A stretch of 64,000 nucleotides of DNA from Limnohabitans sp. (lineage in GTDB: Bacteria; Bacteroidota; Bacteroidia; Flavobacteriales; Flavobacteriaceae), in the NCBI GenBank assembly GCA_030053945.1, contig JASGCW010000006.1:1-64000 (forward strand). The letters are read 5' to 3'. Position 1 is the stretch's first letter, and each line of letters starts with the position of its first letter. Made by a program: the position numbers and the translations under genes. Below, in pieces: positions 9,274-18,691 of the stretch. Below the pieces are notes generated by a model. The model ran no database searches. It was not told where the DNA came from and saw nothing but the letters and a program-made list of their open reading frames with translations.

Positions 9274-9500
9274 TGTATGAGTATTAAATTTTAAATTTTG
9301 GTAAAAATAGAATTTTTATTTTAAAATAGGATTGAAAGAATATAAAGATTAAAACACTAAAATTTAAAATAGGGTAGGAGTTAAAAAAATTTAATTTTTA
9401 ACATCATAGATATTTACTATGTAATTATTTTTTATCATAATTTTCAACGATTAAATAACAGGTCAATAGATTGCGTTTGTACCACTTTAAAAAACAAGAA

Positions 9501-9525
9501 AGGTGTTTTTCGATATGAAACACCT
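9501..9525 (-). terminator. Terminator downstream of the methyltransferase gene
   Basis: An 8-base perfect stem AGGTGTTT/AAACACCT is followed on the minus strand by a T-rich tract. It lies 33 bases past the stop at 9558. Confidence 0.65.
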
Positions 9526-9557
9526 AAAACTTCGTTTAAAACGCTTAAAAATGCATT

Positions 9558-10406
9558 TTAGCTGTTTTTTATCACGTAAATGTGGGAAGAAGATTCTTTA
9601 GAGTTGATTGCTTTAATATTTGACTTTAAACCAACCCAAAATGCTTTAATAAAATTCATTTTTCCATTTTTATATTTTTCAGATAGAAGTGAGACATAAA
9701 AACTGTCAAAAACCATCGGGAGTATGTTTACCAATTTCAAATTTTCACGTGAAACTAATTTTTCTATACTCATTTTAGAAAAATGCCAAAGATGTCTTGG
9801 TACGTCATAAGCTGCCCAGTGCTCTCCATAATGTTGTGCATCGTACGATTTGTAATTAGGAACTGCTATTATAATTGTACCATTTGGCTTAAGTAATCTC
9901 TTTAATTCTTTTATTTGGTGCTCAACATCGGGTACGTGTTCCAGTACGTGCCACATTGTAATTATGTCAAATTGTTGATTTTCAATACTTTCTATATTAT
10001 TTTCAAAAGAAATTCCTTTAGAAATAGCTAATTTTTTTGCATTTTCATTAGGTTCTATACCTATTGTTTGCCAACCAGATGCTTTTGCTGTTACTAAAAA
10101 ATCGCCCGTACCAGCGCCTATGTCTAATAAACTCCCACGTTGCTTGTATAAAGAGTTTAATAAAGCAACTTTTTTAAGTAACGAATAAGATTTGACTATA
10201 TGATACACTTTTTCAAATAAAGAACGTTTCGCATCTGTATGCGAAATATAATCTTCGCTTTCATAATATTTACCCAAACTATCTAAAGCAGGTTGGGGAT
10301 GTGTTTTTAGCAATTCTAAATCCGAATCAAGTAATAATTCAAATTTTTCTTTCGAAACGGAGTGATCTTGCACTTTTATGTAAACTTTTTGTGTTGAAAA
10401 ATTCAT
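9558..10406 (-). CDS. Class I SAM-dependent methyltransferase (UbiG-like)
   Basis: The protein has 282 residues. SAM-binding motif I is LLDIGAGTG (93-101), the acidic end of strand 2 is IEPN (117-120), and the conserved WHVLEHVPD is at 152-160, the pattern of the Methyltransf_23/UbiG-like group. The N-terminal 85 residues are extra and helical. The H-Y-G-E-H-W-A-A-Y-D-V-P-R-H segment is typical of members acting on sugar or lipid intermediates, but the substrate cannot be read from the sequence. The gene lies 11 bases after the lipoprotein gene on the same strand. A degenerate parS-like sequence lies inside it. Confidence 0.75.
   Translation of the reverse strand: MNFSTQKVYIKVQDHSVSKEKFELLLDSDLELLKTHPQPALDSLGKYYESEDYISHTDAKRSLFEKVYHIVKSYSLLKKVALLNSLYKQRGSLLDIGAGTGDFLVTAKASGWQTIGIEPNENAKKLAISKGISFENNIESIENQQFDIITMWHVLEHVPDVEHQIKELKRLLKPNGTIIIAVPNYKSYDAQHYGEHWAAYDVPRHLWHFSKMSIEKLVSRENLKLVNILPMVFDSFYVSLLSEKYKNGKMNFIKAFWVGLKSNIKAINSKESSSHIYVIKNS
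9741..9756. other. Degenerate parS-like site inside the methyltransferase gene
   Basis: Thirteen of 16 bases match TGTTTCACGTGAAACA, including the whole core TTTCACGTGAAAC. It lies in coding sequence, about 1.3 kb from the first good parS site, and may be only a weak ParB site or chance. Confidence 0.35.
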
Positions 10407-10417
10407 TTTATAATAAT

Positions 10418-11092
10418 TTAAAGCCTGATTAGCTCAATTTTTTTATTTGTTAAATAGTATCTTTCCGTTAATGTATTTTTTGATTCGGAAAATTTTATAA
10501 ACTTTAGTATATCCTTTGTAATACTAAATTTCCAAATTCCATTATTAGTTTCAATAAGATTTATGTCTGAGAATGGAAAGTTTGTTCCACTTTTGAAATA
10601 AATACTGTAGGTTTTAAATTCATTTAACCCTTGGACTCTACCATTTTTGTTAAAAATAACTCTTTTACCGTTTAGAGAATAATTACCTACTAAAATTCTG
10701 TTGCTCTTTATTTTTTCCAATTCATAAAAATTTAATCCTATAGAATCTATTGGTGGTTTAATCGAATCACATTTAATATATTCAAAACTTTCACTATTGC
10801 CATTATAAGTTATATCTAAAAAATATTTTGTATTTCCATTATGTGTTATTTTTCGGAATGGAAACTTTTGCGTTATTGAATATTCTCCCCAATATTTTAT
10901 ATCTCCCCAATTAAAGACAGTGTCTGAAGAAACTTTTAAAAGAATTCTTGTCTGATTTAATTCAAAGCTCTTTTGTGATAATGAATCTTGATATTCTAAA
11001 TAATCTTTCTTCAAATAAAACCCATTATCATTATTAACTCTTTTACAGGAAAACAAAAATAAAACAATCAACGATAAAATTATTTTTTTCAT
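10418..11092 (-). CDS. Lipoprotein of unknown function
   Basis: The protein has 224 residues and a lipoprotein signal MKKIILSLIVLFLFSCKR (Cys16). The mature part is strand-rich, with aromatic residues and short motifs such as YWGEYSI and YFLDITYNG, but no family I recognise. It starts directly downstream of the first parS site, which occupies its upstream region, and precedes the methyltransferase by 11 bases, so the two are probably co-transcribed. Confidence 0.55.
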   Translation of the reverse strand: MKKIILSLIVLFLFSCKRVNNDNGFYLKKDYLEYQDSLSQKSFELNQTRILLKVSSDTVFNWGDIKYWGEYSITQKFPFRKITHNGNTKYFLDITYNGNSESFEYIKCDSIKPPIDSIGLNFYELEKIKSNRILVGNYSLNGKRVIFNKNGRVQGLNEFKTYSIYFKSGTNFPFSDINLIETNNGIWKFSITKDILKFIKFSESKNTLTERYYLTNKKIELIRL

Positions 11093-11108
11093 AGTTTCAC
11101 GTGGAACA
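11093..11108. other. parS site 1 (ParB-binding)
   Basis: AGTTTCACGTGGAACA matches 15 of 16 bases of the parS sequence TGTTTCACGTGGAACA. It abuts the start codon of the lipoprotein gene on the minus strand. Confidence 0.75.
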
Positions 11109-11175
11109 TTTATAAATTTAATTTTGACTGCATTTACTTTGGAGTCTCAGATAGTCACAATAGGAAATAAACTAA

Positions 11176-11226
11176 TTTGAATACTTCCGGTGCCTGAGGT
11201 TCTCGAAGGCGCCGGAAGTATTCAAA
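11176..11226 (-). terminator. Long hairpin after mnmG, REP-like
   Basis: Two 19-base arms (11176-11194 and 11208-11226) pair with a single G-U style mismatch around the 13-base loop TGAGGTTCTCGAA. The hairpin begins 2 bases past the mnmG stop. The same 13-base loop core is found on the minus strand in the hairpin after tex (about 44436-44448 and its copy near 48283-48295), which marks a dispersed palindromic repeat family. Confidence 0.75.
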
Positions 11227-11227
11227 C

Positions 11228-13099
11228 CTATCTTCCCATATACACTAACATCACCGAAATATCATTAGGCGATACACCACTTATACGTGAAGCCTGTGAA
11301 ATAGTTACTGGTCTTATTTTTTTTAACTTTTCTCTTGCTTCATACGATAATGATTTCAATTGATCATAATCAAAATTGTCTGGAATACGAATATTCTCTA
11401 AACGATGCAATTTTTCGGCATTTGCTTTTTCTTTTTCAATATATCCAGAATATTTTACTTGTATTTCGGCTTGTTCTAATATTTCTTTATCTAAATCATT
11501 ATTATCAACATATTCTTGTACTGTTTCAAATTGAAGCATATCATTCATATCAATTTGAGGGCGAGAGAAAATTTTAAACATTTTATCACCTTGAATAATT
11601 GGTGTACTTTCATTAGCTTCTAAAACAGGATTCGCCTCTGCAACAGAAACAGAAGTCTCTTTAAAGAAATTGACCATTTTATCAGCTTCACTAAATTTTT
11701 TCTCCATTCGTCGCATTCTGTCAGCGCTAGCTAAACCGATATCAAAAGATTTAGGTGTAAGACGAAAATCGGCGTTATCTTGACGAAGCAAAGTTCTATA
11801 CTCAGCTCGAGAAGTAAACATACGATATGGCTCTTCTGTACCTTTTGTAATCAAATCATCAATAAGTACTCCAATATATGCCTCATCACGTTTTAACGTA
11901 AATTCATCACGATCTTGTGCTTTTAGTGCAGCATTGATACCTGCCATTAAACCTTGAGAAGCTGCTTCTTCATAACCAGTTGTACCATTGATTTGACCAG
12001 CAAAATATAAACCTGAAACCAATTTAGTTTCTAAGGTGTGCTTTAATTGAGTAGGAGGAAAGTAATCATATTCAATAGCATACCCAGCACGGAAGAATTT
12101 TACATTTTCAAAACCTTCAACAGAACGCAATGCTTTAAATTGAACATCTTCTGGTAACGAAGTTGAAAAACCATTTACATAAACCTCAACAGTATTCCAT
12201 CCTTCAGGTTCTACAAAAAGTTGGTGACGGTCCTTATCAGCAAAACGATTAATTTTATCTTCGATAGACGGACAATAACGAGGTCCTAAAGATTTAATTC
12301 TTCCGTTAAACATTGGTGAACGATCAAAACCTTCACGTAACAAATCATGTACGAGAGTGGACGTATATGTCATATAACAATCTCTCTGATGATTTAATGG
12401 TTTAGTTACATCAGAATATGAAAATTTAGCGGGATTACTATCACCAGGTTCAACTCTCATTTTAGAATAATCTAAAGAACGACCATCAACACGCGGAGGT
12501 GTACCAGTCTTCATTCTTCCTGCTTGGAATCCTAAACGAACTAAATCTTCGGTAATACCATAAGAAGCACTTTCACCTGCACGACCACCGCCAAATTGTT
12601 TTTCTCCTATGTGAATTAAACCATTTAGAAAGGTACCGTTAGTTAGAACAACTGTTTTAGCATAAATAGATAAACCAATCGCAGTTTTAACTCCAATAAC
12701 TTTTTCGCCTTCGGTCAAAATACCAGTAACCATTTCTTGATAAAAATCAAGATTAGGAGTTTGCTCTAACATTAAGCGCCACTCTTCAGAAAAACGCATA
12801 CGATCACTTTGACAACGTGGTGACCACATTGCGGGTCCTTTTGATTGATTCAACATTTTAAATTGAATCGCTGTTTTATCTGAAACAATTCCAGAATAAC
12901 CGCCCAGTGCATCAATCTCGCGAACTATTTGCCCTTTAGCAATTCCTCCCATAGCAGGATTACAAGACATTTGCGCAATGTTTTGTAGACTCATTGTTAT
13001 GAGTAATGTTTTACAACCCAAATTTGCAGCTGACGCTGCCGCCTCGCAACCTGCGTGACCAGCACCAACTACAACAACATCATACTTTTCTAAAAACAT
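11228..13099 (-). CDS. mnmG: tRNA uridine-5-carboxymethylaminomethyl modification enzyme MnmG (GidA)
   Basis: The protein has 623 residues, the full length of the family. With MnmE it adds the cmnm5 group to U34 of certain tRNAs, using FAD, NADH and methylene-tetrahydrofolate. The FAD-binding GAGHAGCEAA is at 12-21, followed by the family signature CNPAMGGIAKG (about 46-56), the second family block GTPPRVDGR near 200-208, and C-terminal helices KSLSYEAREKL...RPVTISQASRISGVSP. It acts in the cytosol. Five parS sites flank it, as seen near gidA in many chromosomes. Confidence 0.97.
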   Translation of the reverse strand: MFLEKYDVVVVGAGHAGCEAAASAANLGCKTLLITMSLQNIAQMSCNPAMGGIAKGQIVREIDALGGYSGIVSDKTAIQFKMLNQSKGPAMWSPRCQSDRMRFSEEWRLMLEQTPNLDFYQEMVTGILTEGEKVIGVKTAIGLSIYAKTVVLTNGTFLNGLIHIGEKQFGGGRAGESASYGITEDLVRLGFQAGRMKTGTPPRVDGRSLDYSKMRVEPGDSNPAKFSYSDVTKPLNHQRDCYMTYTSTLVHDLLREGFDRSPMFNGRIKSLGPRYCPSIEDKINRFADKDRHQLFVEPEGWNTVEVYVNGFSTSLPEDVQFKALRSVEGFENVKFFRAGYAIEYDYFPPTQLKHTLETKLVSGLYFAGQINGTTGYEEAASQGLMAGINAALKAQDRDEFTLKRDEAYIGVLIDDLITKGTEEPYRMFTSRAEYRTLLRQDNADFRLTPKSFDIGLASADRMRRMEKKFSEADKMVNFFKETSVSVAEANPVLEANESTPIIQGDKMFKIFSRPQIDMNDMLQFETVQEYVDNNDLDKEILEQAEIQVKYSGYIEKEKANAEKLHRLENIRIPDNFDYDQLKSLSYEAREKLKKIRPVTISQASRISGVSPNDISVMLVYMGR

Positions 13100-13128
13100 A
13101 TTTTCTTACTAGAAATTTATTATTTTTC

Positions 13129-13144
13129 TGTTTCACGTGGAACA
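13129..13144. other. parS site 2
   Basis: TGTTTCACGTGGAACA, a full 16-base parS match, in the gap upstream of mnmG. Confidence 0.85.
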
Positions 13145-13166
13145 AAAATAATTAGTGTTTATAATT

Positions 13167-13182
13167 TGTTTCACGTGGAACA
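13167..13182. other. parS site 3
   Basis: TGTTTCACGTGGAACA, a full match, 38 bases from the previous site start to start. Confidence 0.85.
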
Positions 13183-13203
13183 AATTTTTATCTAGCTGCT
13201 TTT

Positions 13204-13219
13204 TGTTTCACGTGGAACA
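13204..13219. other. parS site 4
   Basis: TGTTTCACGTGGAACA, a full match, 37 bases from the previous site. The spacing of sites 2-4 is nearly regular. Confidence 0.85.
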
Positions 13220-13236
13220 AAAAGCAGGTTAGTTAT

Positions 13237-13659
13237 TTAAGACTGTTTCACGTGAAACATTTTAATTTTTTCATCTTCTTTAGAGCGCATAATAAGTTCG
13301 TCTGATTCTGATTTATCTTTGTAACCACAATAATGAAGTATTCCGTGAATCATAACTCGCTTTAATTCCTCTATAAATTCAACATTAAAATCATCAGCAT
13401 TATCTTGAACTCTGTCAATAGAAATAAAAACATCTCCAGAAATCACATCACCTTCCGTATAGTCGAAACTGATAATATCCGTTAAGGTGTCGTGCTGAAG
13501 ATACTCTTCGTTAATTTCTAATAAATAATTATCATCACAAAAAATATAGGAAACCTCTCCTAAAGATTTACCTTCAGATAGAACAACTCTTTCAATCCAC
13601 TGGGAAAATAATTCTTCATTTTCCAGTGCAAAATCTAATTCGTAATTATAATTTATCAT
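13237..13659 (-). CDS. ybeY: Endoribonuclease YbeY (16S rRNA maturation)
   Basis: The protein has 140 residues. It is a small zinc metalloprotein that matures the 3' end of 16S rRNA and helps ribosome quality control. The metal-binding block reads HGILHYCGYKDK (about 110-121); the first two His are present, while the usual third His (GYDH) is replaced by Lys-Asp, which I believe is common in flavobacteria. The middle motif D-I-I-S-F-D-Y is present near 61-67. The last codons, MFHVKQ, are spelled by parS site 5. Its start overlaps the end of the DUF4175 gene by 14 bases, so translation is probably coupled. Confidence 0.9.
   Translation of the reverse strand: MINYNYELDFALENEELFSQWIERVVLSEGKSLGEVSYIFCDDNYLLEINEEYLQHDTLTDIISFDYTEGDVISGDVFISIDRVQDNADDFNVEFIEELKRVMIHGILHYCGYKDKSESDELIMRSKEDEKIKMFHVKQS
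13244..13259. other. parS site 5, inside the 3' end of ybeY
   Basis: TGTTTCACGTGAAACA is a perfect 16-base palindrome and the classic parS sequence. It also codes for residues MFHVKQ at the end of YbeY. Confidence 0.88.
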
Positions 13660-16600
13660 TGCCTTTAAAATACTCCTGAACTCGCTTATTAATTTGCGAG
13701 CGCAAAGGTAGTGTTTGTCTATTTAAAATTTCAATACTATTTAAATATTCTTGTAATTTCTGAGGTAGGGCAGGAGCTGTGTTTTGAAAATCTTTTTTAT
13801 TAGTTTCAGATTCTCTTTTTTCGTCTTGATGTTGCTCTTGCGCTGCCTTTTGTAATTTTAAAAGTTCGTACTTTAAGTTTAAAGCGCGTTGAACTACTTG
13901 TTGTGAAAAACCTTTGTTTATTAATTGCTTTTCAATTTGCTTCATTTGTTCTAAAGCATTTCTTCCTTCTGGACCTAAACCTTGCTTTTCTAATTCTTTC
14001 TGCAATGCATCACGCAACTGTTGTTGCTCCTTCAAAATATCTAATACTTCTTTTGCATTACCTTCTCCGTCTTGACCATTTTCACCTTCACTCTCACCGC
14101 CCTGACCTTGACCATTTTTGCCCGACTTGTTACCTTGTCCTTGTTGACCAGATTTGTTGCCTTGACCCTCATTACTAGGTTTATCGCCTTGTCCTTCTTT
14201 AGGTTCACCTTCATTACCTTTTTTTCCACCAGCTCCAGATTTTTGAGGTTTACCTTGACCCATTTTTTTTACAATCTCTTCTTGTCTCATAATAATATCA
14301 GGCAACTGCATCCCTTGTCCTTGACCAGGTTTTGGAGTACCTTGACCTTGACCAGACATAGACATTTGCATACTATTAAGAATATCAGCTAGCATATTTG
14401 CTAGATTATTTGCACTTGTAAAAGTAAATTGTTGGCTAGATGTACCACGACCTAATTGATTATCTGCTAAGAAATCAATCGATTTATCTAAATGATAATA
14501 AACTTCGCCTATTTCTTTAGTCACTTTTTCACCAATCTTTGTATTACGTAAAGACATTGCAAATAGACTATCATCTACGTGCTTAAACTGATCTTTTAAA
14601 TCTTTCTGATTCTTGATTAATTTTGAAAGAGTGGGAGAAGTACCTTTAATTGCTTTGAAATTATTCATCAGCTTTTCTTCGGAAAAAGAAAACTCTAACA
14701 AATTGTCCACAATCTGACGGAGCATTTTTATATCTTCATTCATTTGTTCCTGTTCGCCACCTTGCATCTCCATCTCCATAGACTGAGCCATTTGCTTCAT
14801 TTTTTTGGCTGCATTCTTTTGCTTAGGACTAGCCTTTTGTGTGTTTTTATTTTTTAATTCCTTTGATGCATTTTGCATATCGTTATCGATACTTTCTTGT
14901 TTTTCTTTATCGTTAGGAATATCTAAAGGTTTTTTTAGTTCTTTATTTTCTTTCTCTAAATCATTTAATTCTTTAGAAAGTTTGTCAAACTCTTTGTTTA
15001 ATTCATTTTGTTCTTCCTCTGAATTCTCTTTACTTTCAGATAGCTTTTCTTGCTTCTCTGCTAATTTTTCAAGTTTGTCAGCTAACTGTTTAGCTTTTTG
15101 TTCTACATAATAACGTTTAGTCAATTCAACCAATTGCGCTAAACTTTTAGTTTGATTTTTTGACTTCTGCTGAAATTTTTCAATCTTTTCAAACAAATCT
15201 TCGTGTTGAAGCTTCTCGTTAAGTTCTTTTAATTCGTCCAAAAGCTTTTTGTTTTTTTCCAAATCCTTTTGTACATTGTCTAAACGTTTTTCTAATTCTT
15301 CCTTTTTAGGGTCATTTGCTTTAGGATTAAACTTATCTAAATTATCTTTCATTTTTTCAGAGAAGTTCTTCATTAACTCTTCTTGTTGCTTTTCCCGTTT
15401 TAAGAAATCATTAATCTTTTGTTGATCTTTATAGTCCAATTCTCTCTTTTCTTTTCCTGCTTGTTGCAATTTCTCTAATTCAGATTGTTGCTTTTCCTGT
15501 GCTTTTAGAGATTTAGAAAGGCTGTTGATATTATTGTTTTGTTGCTCTAAATATACTTCTTGCTTTTCAGTTTCTGTAGATTCACGGTGAGAAAAAACAG
15601 AAGACTTTACAGTCTTAAATCGATTGATAGCATCATTGTCTGAAACTTCAAAATAATATTCATAAGGTATTCCAGGCGTAATAGACAAGTTACTTGGGAA
15701 AGCAAAAACAAATTTATCATAAACCCCTTGCTTAAAAGATAAATTAGCCCGTTTAGCTTGTTTCAAATTATCTTTAGGGTAATACACAACACTCAAACGA
15801 CTAAAACCATAATCATCTGAAATTTGACCCAAAACATATGGTTTACCTGCACTAATACTATCAGGAGCTTCTTCAACTCTTATCGTTGGGTGTTGATCTT
15901 TGACAACATTTAAAGTATATGAAAGTTTTTCATAATTTTTAACTGATTTATTTGAAGTAAGTATCTGATATTCTGTATTTTGATGTATATTTTTGGCTAA
16001 TTTGAATTGATTTCCAATACTTTGAAAGTTAGAAGAAGAATTATTAACAACAAATTTAATATTATTTGTTGCTATTGCATCAATTCTCCAAATTATCGAA
16101 GTGCCTTCAGGAATAACCGCATTGCCTGTACCTTTAATAACCTCAGCTTTTTTACTTAAATATTTAGGATACGATAAAAGCATTTCAAAATTTTCAATTG
16201 CTGGAACAGTGGTCACTTTCAACTTATATACTGTAGAAATGACTTCATTAGATTCGATATGAAAATTGATATCTGAAACAGGCTTTTCGAATGTATATTG
16301 AAATTGTCCTCCTGATTTACTTTCCATAAAGTACGATTCGTCTCCTATAATAATCATTGCCTTATCAGGAATTACTTTACCTATTGCTTTTACTTGCAGG
16401 GTAAAATCTTTATTTTGCTCTGTTACTAAAGTATTAGTCACCAGTAATTGGAAAGGAGCAGGTGGTGAGAATTGATCATTATAATTTACGACGCGATGCA
16501 TACTATCAGCGATAAACTCATCCTTACCTGAAAGCATAAAAAACAATACAATCAACAAAGGAATAATTGCTAAAGGAATATATTTCTTGTTTTTATTATA

Positions 16601-17035
16601 ATCTACTGCATTGGTAAACGGAATTGGTTGTAAAGAATTAGCCTTTTGTTCTATAGAAGCTAACAATAATTCTGATTGGTTTTCATCTTGAGATAATTGC
16701 AAAAAATTAGTCAACTTATCATTTACATTACTAAAATGATTTCCTATGATTTTTGAAGCTTCATTATAATCTAATCCTTTTTTAATTTTTAATAATTTAA
16801 ATAAAGGAAAAGCTATGAATCGAGTTAATAAGAAAACTTCAACCACAATAAACATCCAAAAAAGAATTGTTCGTCCAGTAGGTTTTAACCAAAGAAAATA
16901 CTCAATGAAACTAGTAAAAAGAAAATAAATCAAACCTAATCCTACAAAAAACAATGTTCCTCGTAGAAGTTCATTAGTATAGAATTTCTTTATGAAATCC
17001 TCAAGTTTAGCGAATATAATAGCTTTTGAATCCAA
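13646..17035 (-). CDS. DUF4175 family large membrane protein
   Basis: The protein has 1129 residues. Two transmembrane helices lie near 24-41 and 48-75 and a third near 153-168. A periplasmic Ig-like part with FSPPAPFQLLV follows. From about 490 to 860 there is a very long Lys/Glu/Gln coiled coil, then a Gly/Gln-rich low-complexity stretch (about 930-1020) and a final helix. This layout is the DUF4175 family of Bacteroidetes, whose function is not known; an envelope role is likely from topology. It overlaps ybeY by 14 bases. Charged low-complexity parts give many false ORFs in other frames. Confidence 0.8.
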   Translation of the reverse strand: MDSKAIIFAKLEDFIKKFYTNELLRGTLFFVGLGLIYFLFTSFIEYFLWLKPTGRTILFWMFIVVEVFLLTRFIAFPLFKLLKIKKGLDYNEASKIIGNHFSNVNDKLTNFLQLSQDENQSELLLASIEQKANSLQPIPFTNAVDYNKNKKYIPLAIIPLLIVLFFMLSGKDEFIADSMHRVVNYNDQFSPPAPFQLLVTNTLVTEQNKDFTLQVKAIGKVIPDKAMIIIGDESYFMESKSGGQFQYTFEKPVSDINFHIESNEVISTVYKLKVTTVPAIENFEMLLSYPKYLSKKAEVIKGTGNAVIPEGTSIIWRIDAIATNNIKFVVNNSSSNFQSIGNQFKLAKNIHQNTEYQILTSNKSVKNYEKLSYTLNVVKDQHPTIRVEEAPDSISAGKPYVLGQISDDYGFSRLSVVYYPKDNLKQAKRANLSFKQGVYDKFVFAFPSNLSITPGIPYEYYFEVSDNDAINRFKTVKSSVFSHRESTETEKQEVYLEQQNNNINSLSKSLKAQEKQQSELEKLQQAGKEKRELDYKDQQKINDFLKREKQQEELMKNFSEKMKDNLDKFNPKANDPKKEELEKRLDNVQKDLEKNKKLLDELKELNEKLQHEDLFEKIEKFQQKSKNQTKSLAQLVELTKRYYVEQKAKQLADKLEKLAEKQEKLSESKENSEEEQNELNKEFDKLSKELNDLEKENKELKKPLDIPNDKEKQESIDNDMQNASKELKNKNTQKASPKQKNAAKKMKQMAQSMEMEMQGGEQEQMNEDIKMLRQIVDNLLEFSFSEEKLMNNFKAIKGTSPTLSKLIKNQKDLKDQFKHVDDSLFAMSLRNTKIGEKVTKEIGEVYYHLDKSIDFLADNQLGRGTSSQQFTFTSANNLANMLADILNSMQMSMSGQGQGTPKPGQGQGMQLPDIIMRQEEIVKKMGQGKPQKSGAGGKKGNEGEPKEGQGDKPSNEGQGNKSGQQGQGNKSGKNGQGQGGESEGENGQDGEGNAKEVLDILKEQQQLRDALQKELEKQGLGPEGRNALEQMKQIEKQLINKGFSQQVVQRALNLKYELLKLQKAAQEQHQDEKRESETNKKDFQNTAPALPQKLQEYLNSIEILNRQTLPLRSQINKRVQEYFKGNDKL

Positions 17036-17129
17036 TTTATCAATACTTAAATTATAACCTATAAAGTTAGTAAAATATCAAATACAAATTCAAATATCAA
17101 AATCAAACAAAAAAGTTAGTTGTATAATG

Positions 17130-17137
17130 TATCTTTG
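17130..17137 (+). promoter_or_regulatory. -7 promoter element of gltX
   Basis: TATCTTTG fits the Bacteroidetes -7 motif TAnnTTTG and lies 50 bases before the gltX ATG. I do not see a clear -33 TTTG. Confidence 0.5.
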
Positions 17138-17186
17138 CACGACACGTCGACAAGCACAGTGTGACAAATAACAAAATCAATATAAA

Positions 17187-18689
17187 ATGTCAAAGCCAGT
17201 TAGAGTGCGATTTGCACCAAGTCCAACAGGACCTTTACATATAGGCGGTGTGAGAACTGCTTTATTTAATTATTTATTTGCAAAAAAACATAATGGTACT
17301 TTCTATTTAAGAATAGAAGATACAGATCAAACACGTTTTGTACCTGGTGCAGAAGCTTATATATTTGAAGCTTTAGAATGGTTAGGAATTGCACCTGATG
17401 AAACTGTAGGCAAAAATGAAAAATTCGGACCTTACCGTCAGAGTGAGCGTAAAGCAATTTATAAACAATATGCTGACCAGTTAATTGAATCTGATTGGGC
17501 ATATTATGCTTTTGATACAGCTGAAAAATTAGACGAATTAAGAAAATCGGCAGAAGCTAATGGGCAAACTTTTATTTATAATCATTCTGTTCGTGAAACA
17601 TTAGATAACTCTTTAACCATTTCAGGTCAAGAGGTAGATAAACGTATTGCAAATGGTGAAGCATTTGTAGTTCGTTTTAAAACACCAACAAATCAAACTT
17701 TAGAAATAAAAGATATCATTCGTGGTGATGTTAAATTTGATACTAATTTATTAGACGACAAAGTTTTATTTAAAAGTGATGGAATGCCGACGTATCATTT
17801 GGCAAATATTGTAGATGATCATTTGATGGAAACTTCACACGTAATACGTGGTGAAGAATGGTTACCATCCTTACCTTTACACATATTGCTATACAAGGCC
17901 TTTGGATGGGAAGCACCAGAATTTGCTCACTTACCATTGATTTTAAAACCAGTGGGTAATGGAAAATTATCAAAACGTGATGGAGACAAAATGGGATTCC
18001 CAGTGTTTCCTTTAGAATGGAAAACAGAAGAAGGAACTTCAATGGGATATCGTGAAAACGGCTTTTTTCCTGAAGCTGTGGTTAACTTCTTAGCACTATT
18101 AGGTTGGAATGATGGTACAGAACAAGAGATATTTTCATTAGAAGAATTAGTCGAAAAATTTGATTTAAATAGAGTAAACAAATCGGGTGCTAAATTTGAT
18201 CCAGAAAAAAACAAATGGTTCAATCATCAATATTTATTAGTGAAAAGTGATAAGTCATTAGCCATTAGTTTTGCAAAAGAATTAGAAAAAAGAAACATAT
18301 CAACTTCATTAGATTTAGAAAGAATTGTTTCTTTAAACAAAGAAAGAGCAAATTTTGTGACTGATTTTTGGGAGTTGACCGAATATTTTTTTGTAGCTCC
18401 AAATAGTTATGATGAAAAAGCTTTGAAAAATTGGAAAGAAGAAACTCCAGAGTTAATGAAACAATTAGTTACAGTTTTAGAAACTATTACAGATTTTACG
18501 AGTGCCAACATAGAAACAATTGTAAAAGAGTGGTTAACTACAAACGAAATAGGAATGGGTAAAGTAATGCAACCTTTTCGCCTTAGTTTAGTTGGAAAAA
18601 TGATGGGACCACATTTGTTTGATATAGTGGAGATTCTTGGGAAGGATGAAACAATAAAAAGAATAGAAGATGCTGTAAAAAGTATATAA
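17187..18689 (+). CDS. gltX: Glutamyl-tRNA synthetase
   Basis: The protein has 500 residues, a normal length. It charges tRNA-Glu with glutamate in the cytosol. The class I signature PSPTGPLHIGG is at 11-21 (HIGH motif at 18-21) and the KMSKS-like loop is KLSKR near 259-263. The C-terminal anticodon-binding helical domain ends ...GPHLFDIVEILGKD. A -7 promoter element lies 50 bases upstream and a strong terminator 3 bases downstream. It runs against the flow of neighbouring genes. Confidence 0.97.
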   Translation: MSKPVRVRFAPSPTGPLHIGGVRTALFNYLFAKKHNGTFYLRIEDTDQTRFVPGAEAYIFEALEWLGIAPDETVGKNEKFGPYRQSERKAIYKQYADQLIESDWAYYAFDTAEKLDELRKSAEANGQTFIYNHSVRETLDNSLTISGQEVDKRIANGEAFVVRFKTPTNQTLEIKDIIRGDVKFDTNLLDDKVLFKSDGMPTYHLANIVDDHLMETSHVIRGEEWLPSLPLHILLYKAFGWEAPEFAHLPLILKPVGNGKLSKRDGDKMGFPVFPLEWKTEEGTSMGYRENGFFPEAVVNFLALLGWNDGTEQEIFSLEELVEKFDLNRVNKSGAKFDPEKNKWFNHQYLLVKSDKSLAISFAKELEKRNISTSLDLERIVSLNKERANFVTDFWELTEYFFVAPNSYDEKALKNWKEETPELMKQLVTVLETITDFTSANIETIVKEWLTTNEIGMGKVMQPFRLSLVGKMMGPHLFDIVEILGKDETIKRIEDAVKSI

Positions 18690-18691
18690 AT

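Noticed and set aside
13129..13219. CACGTG palindromes as sites for an ordinary transcription factor
   Set aside because: The full 16-base sequence matches parS and the sites are clustered next to mnmG, so ParB is the better explanation.
13903..15110. Several plus-strand frames rich in Phe, Leu and Ser
   Set aside because: They are the antisense of the charged coiled coil of the DUF4175 gene.
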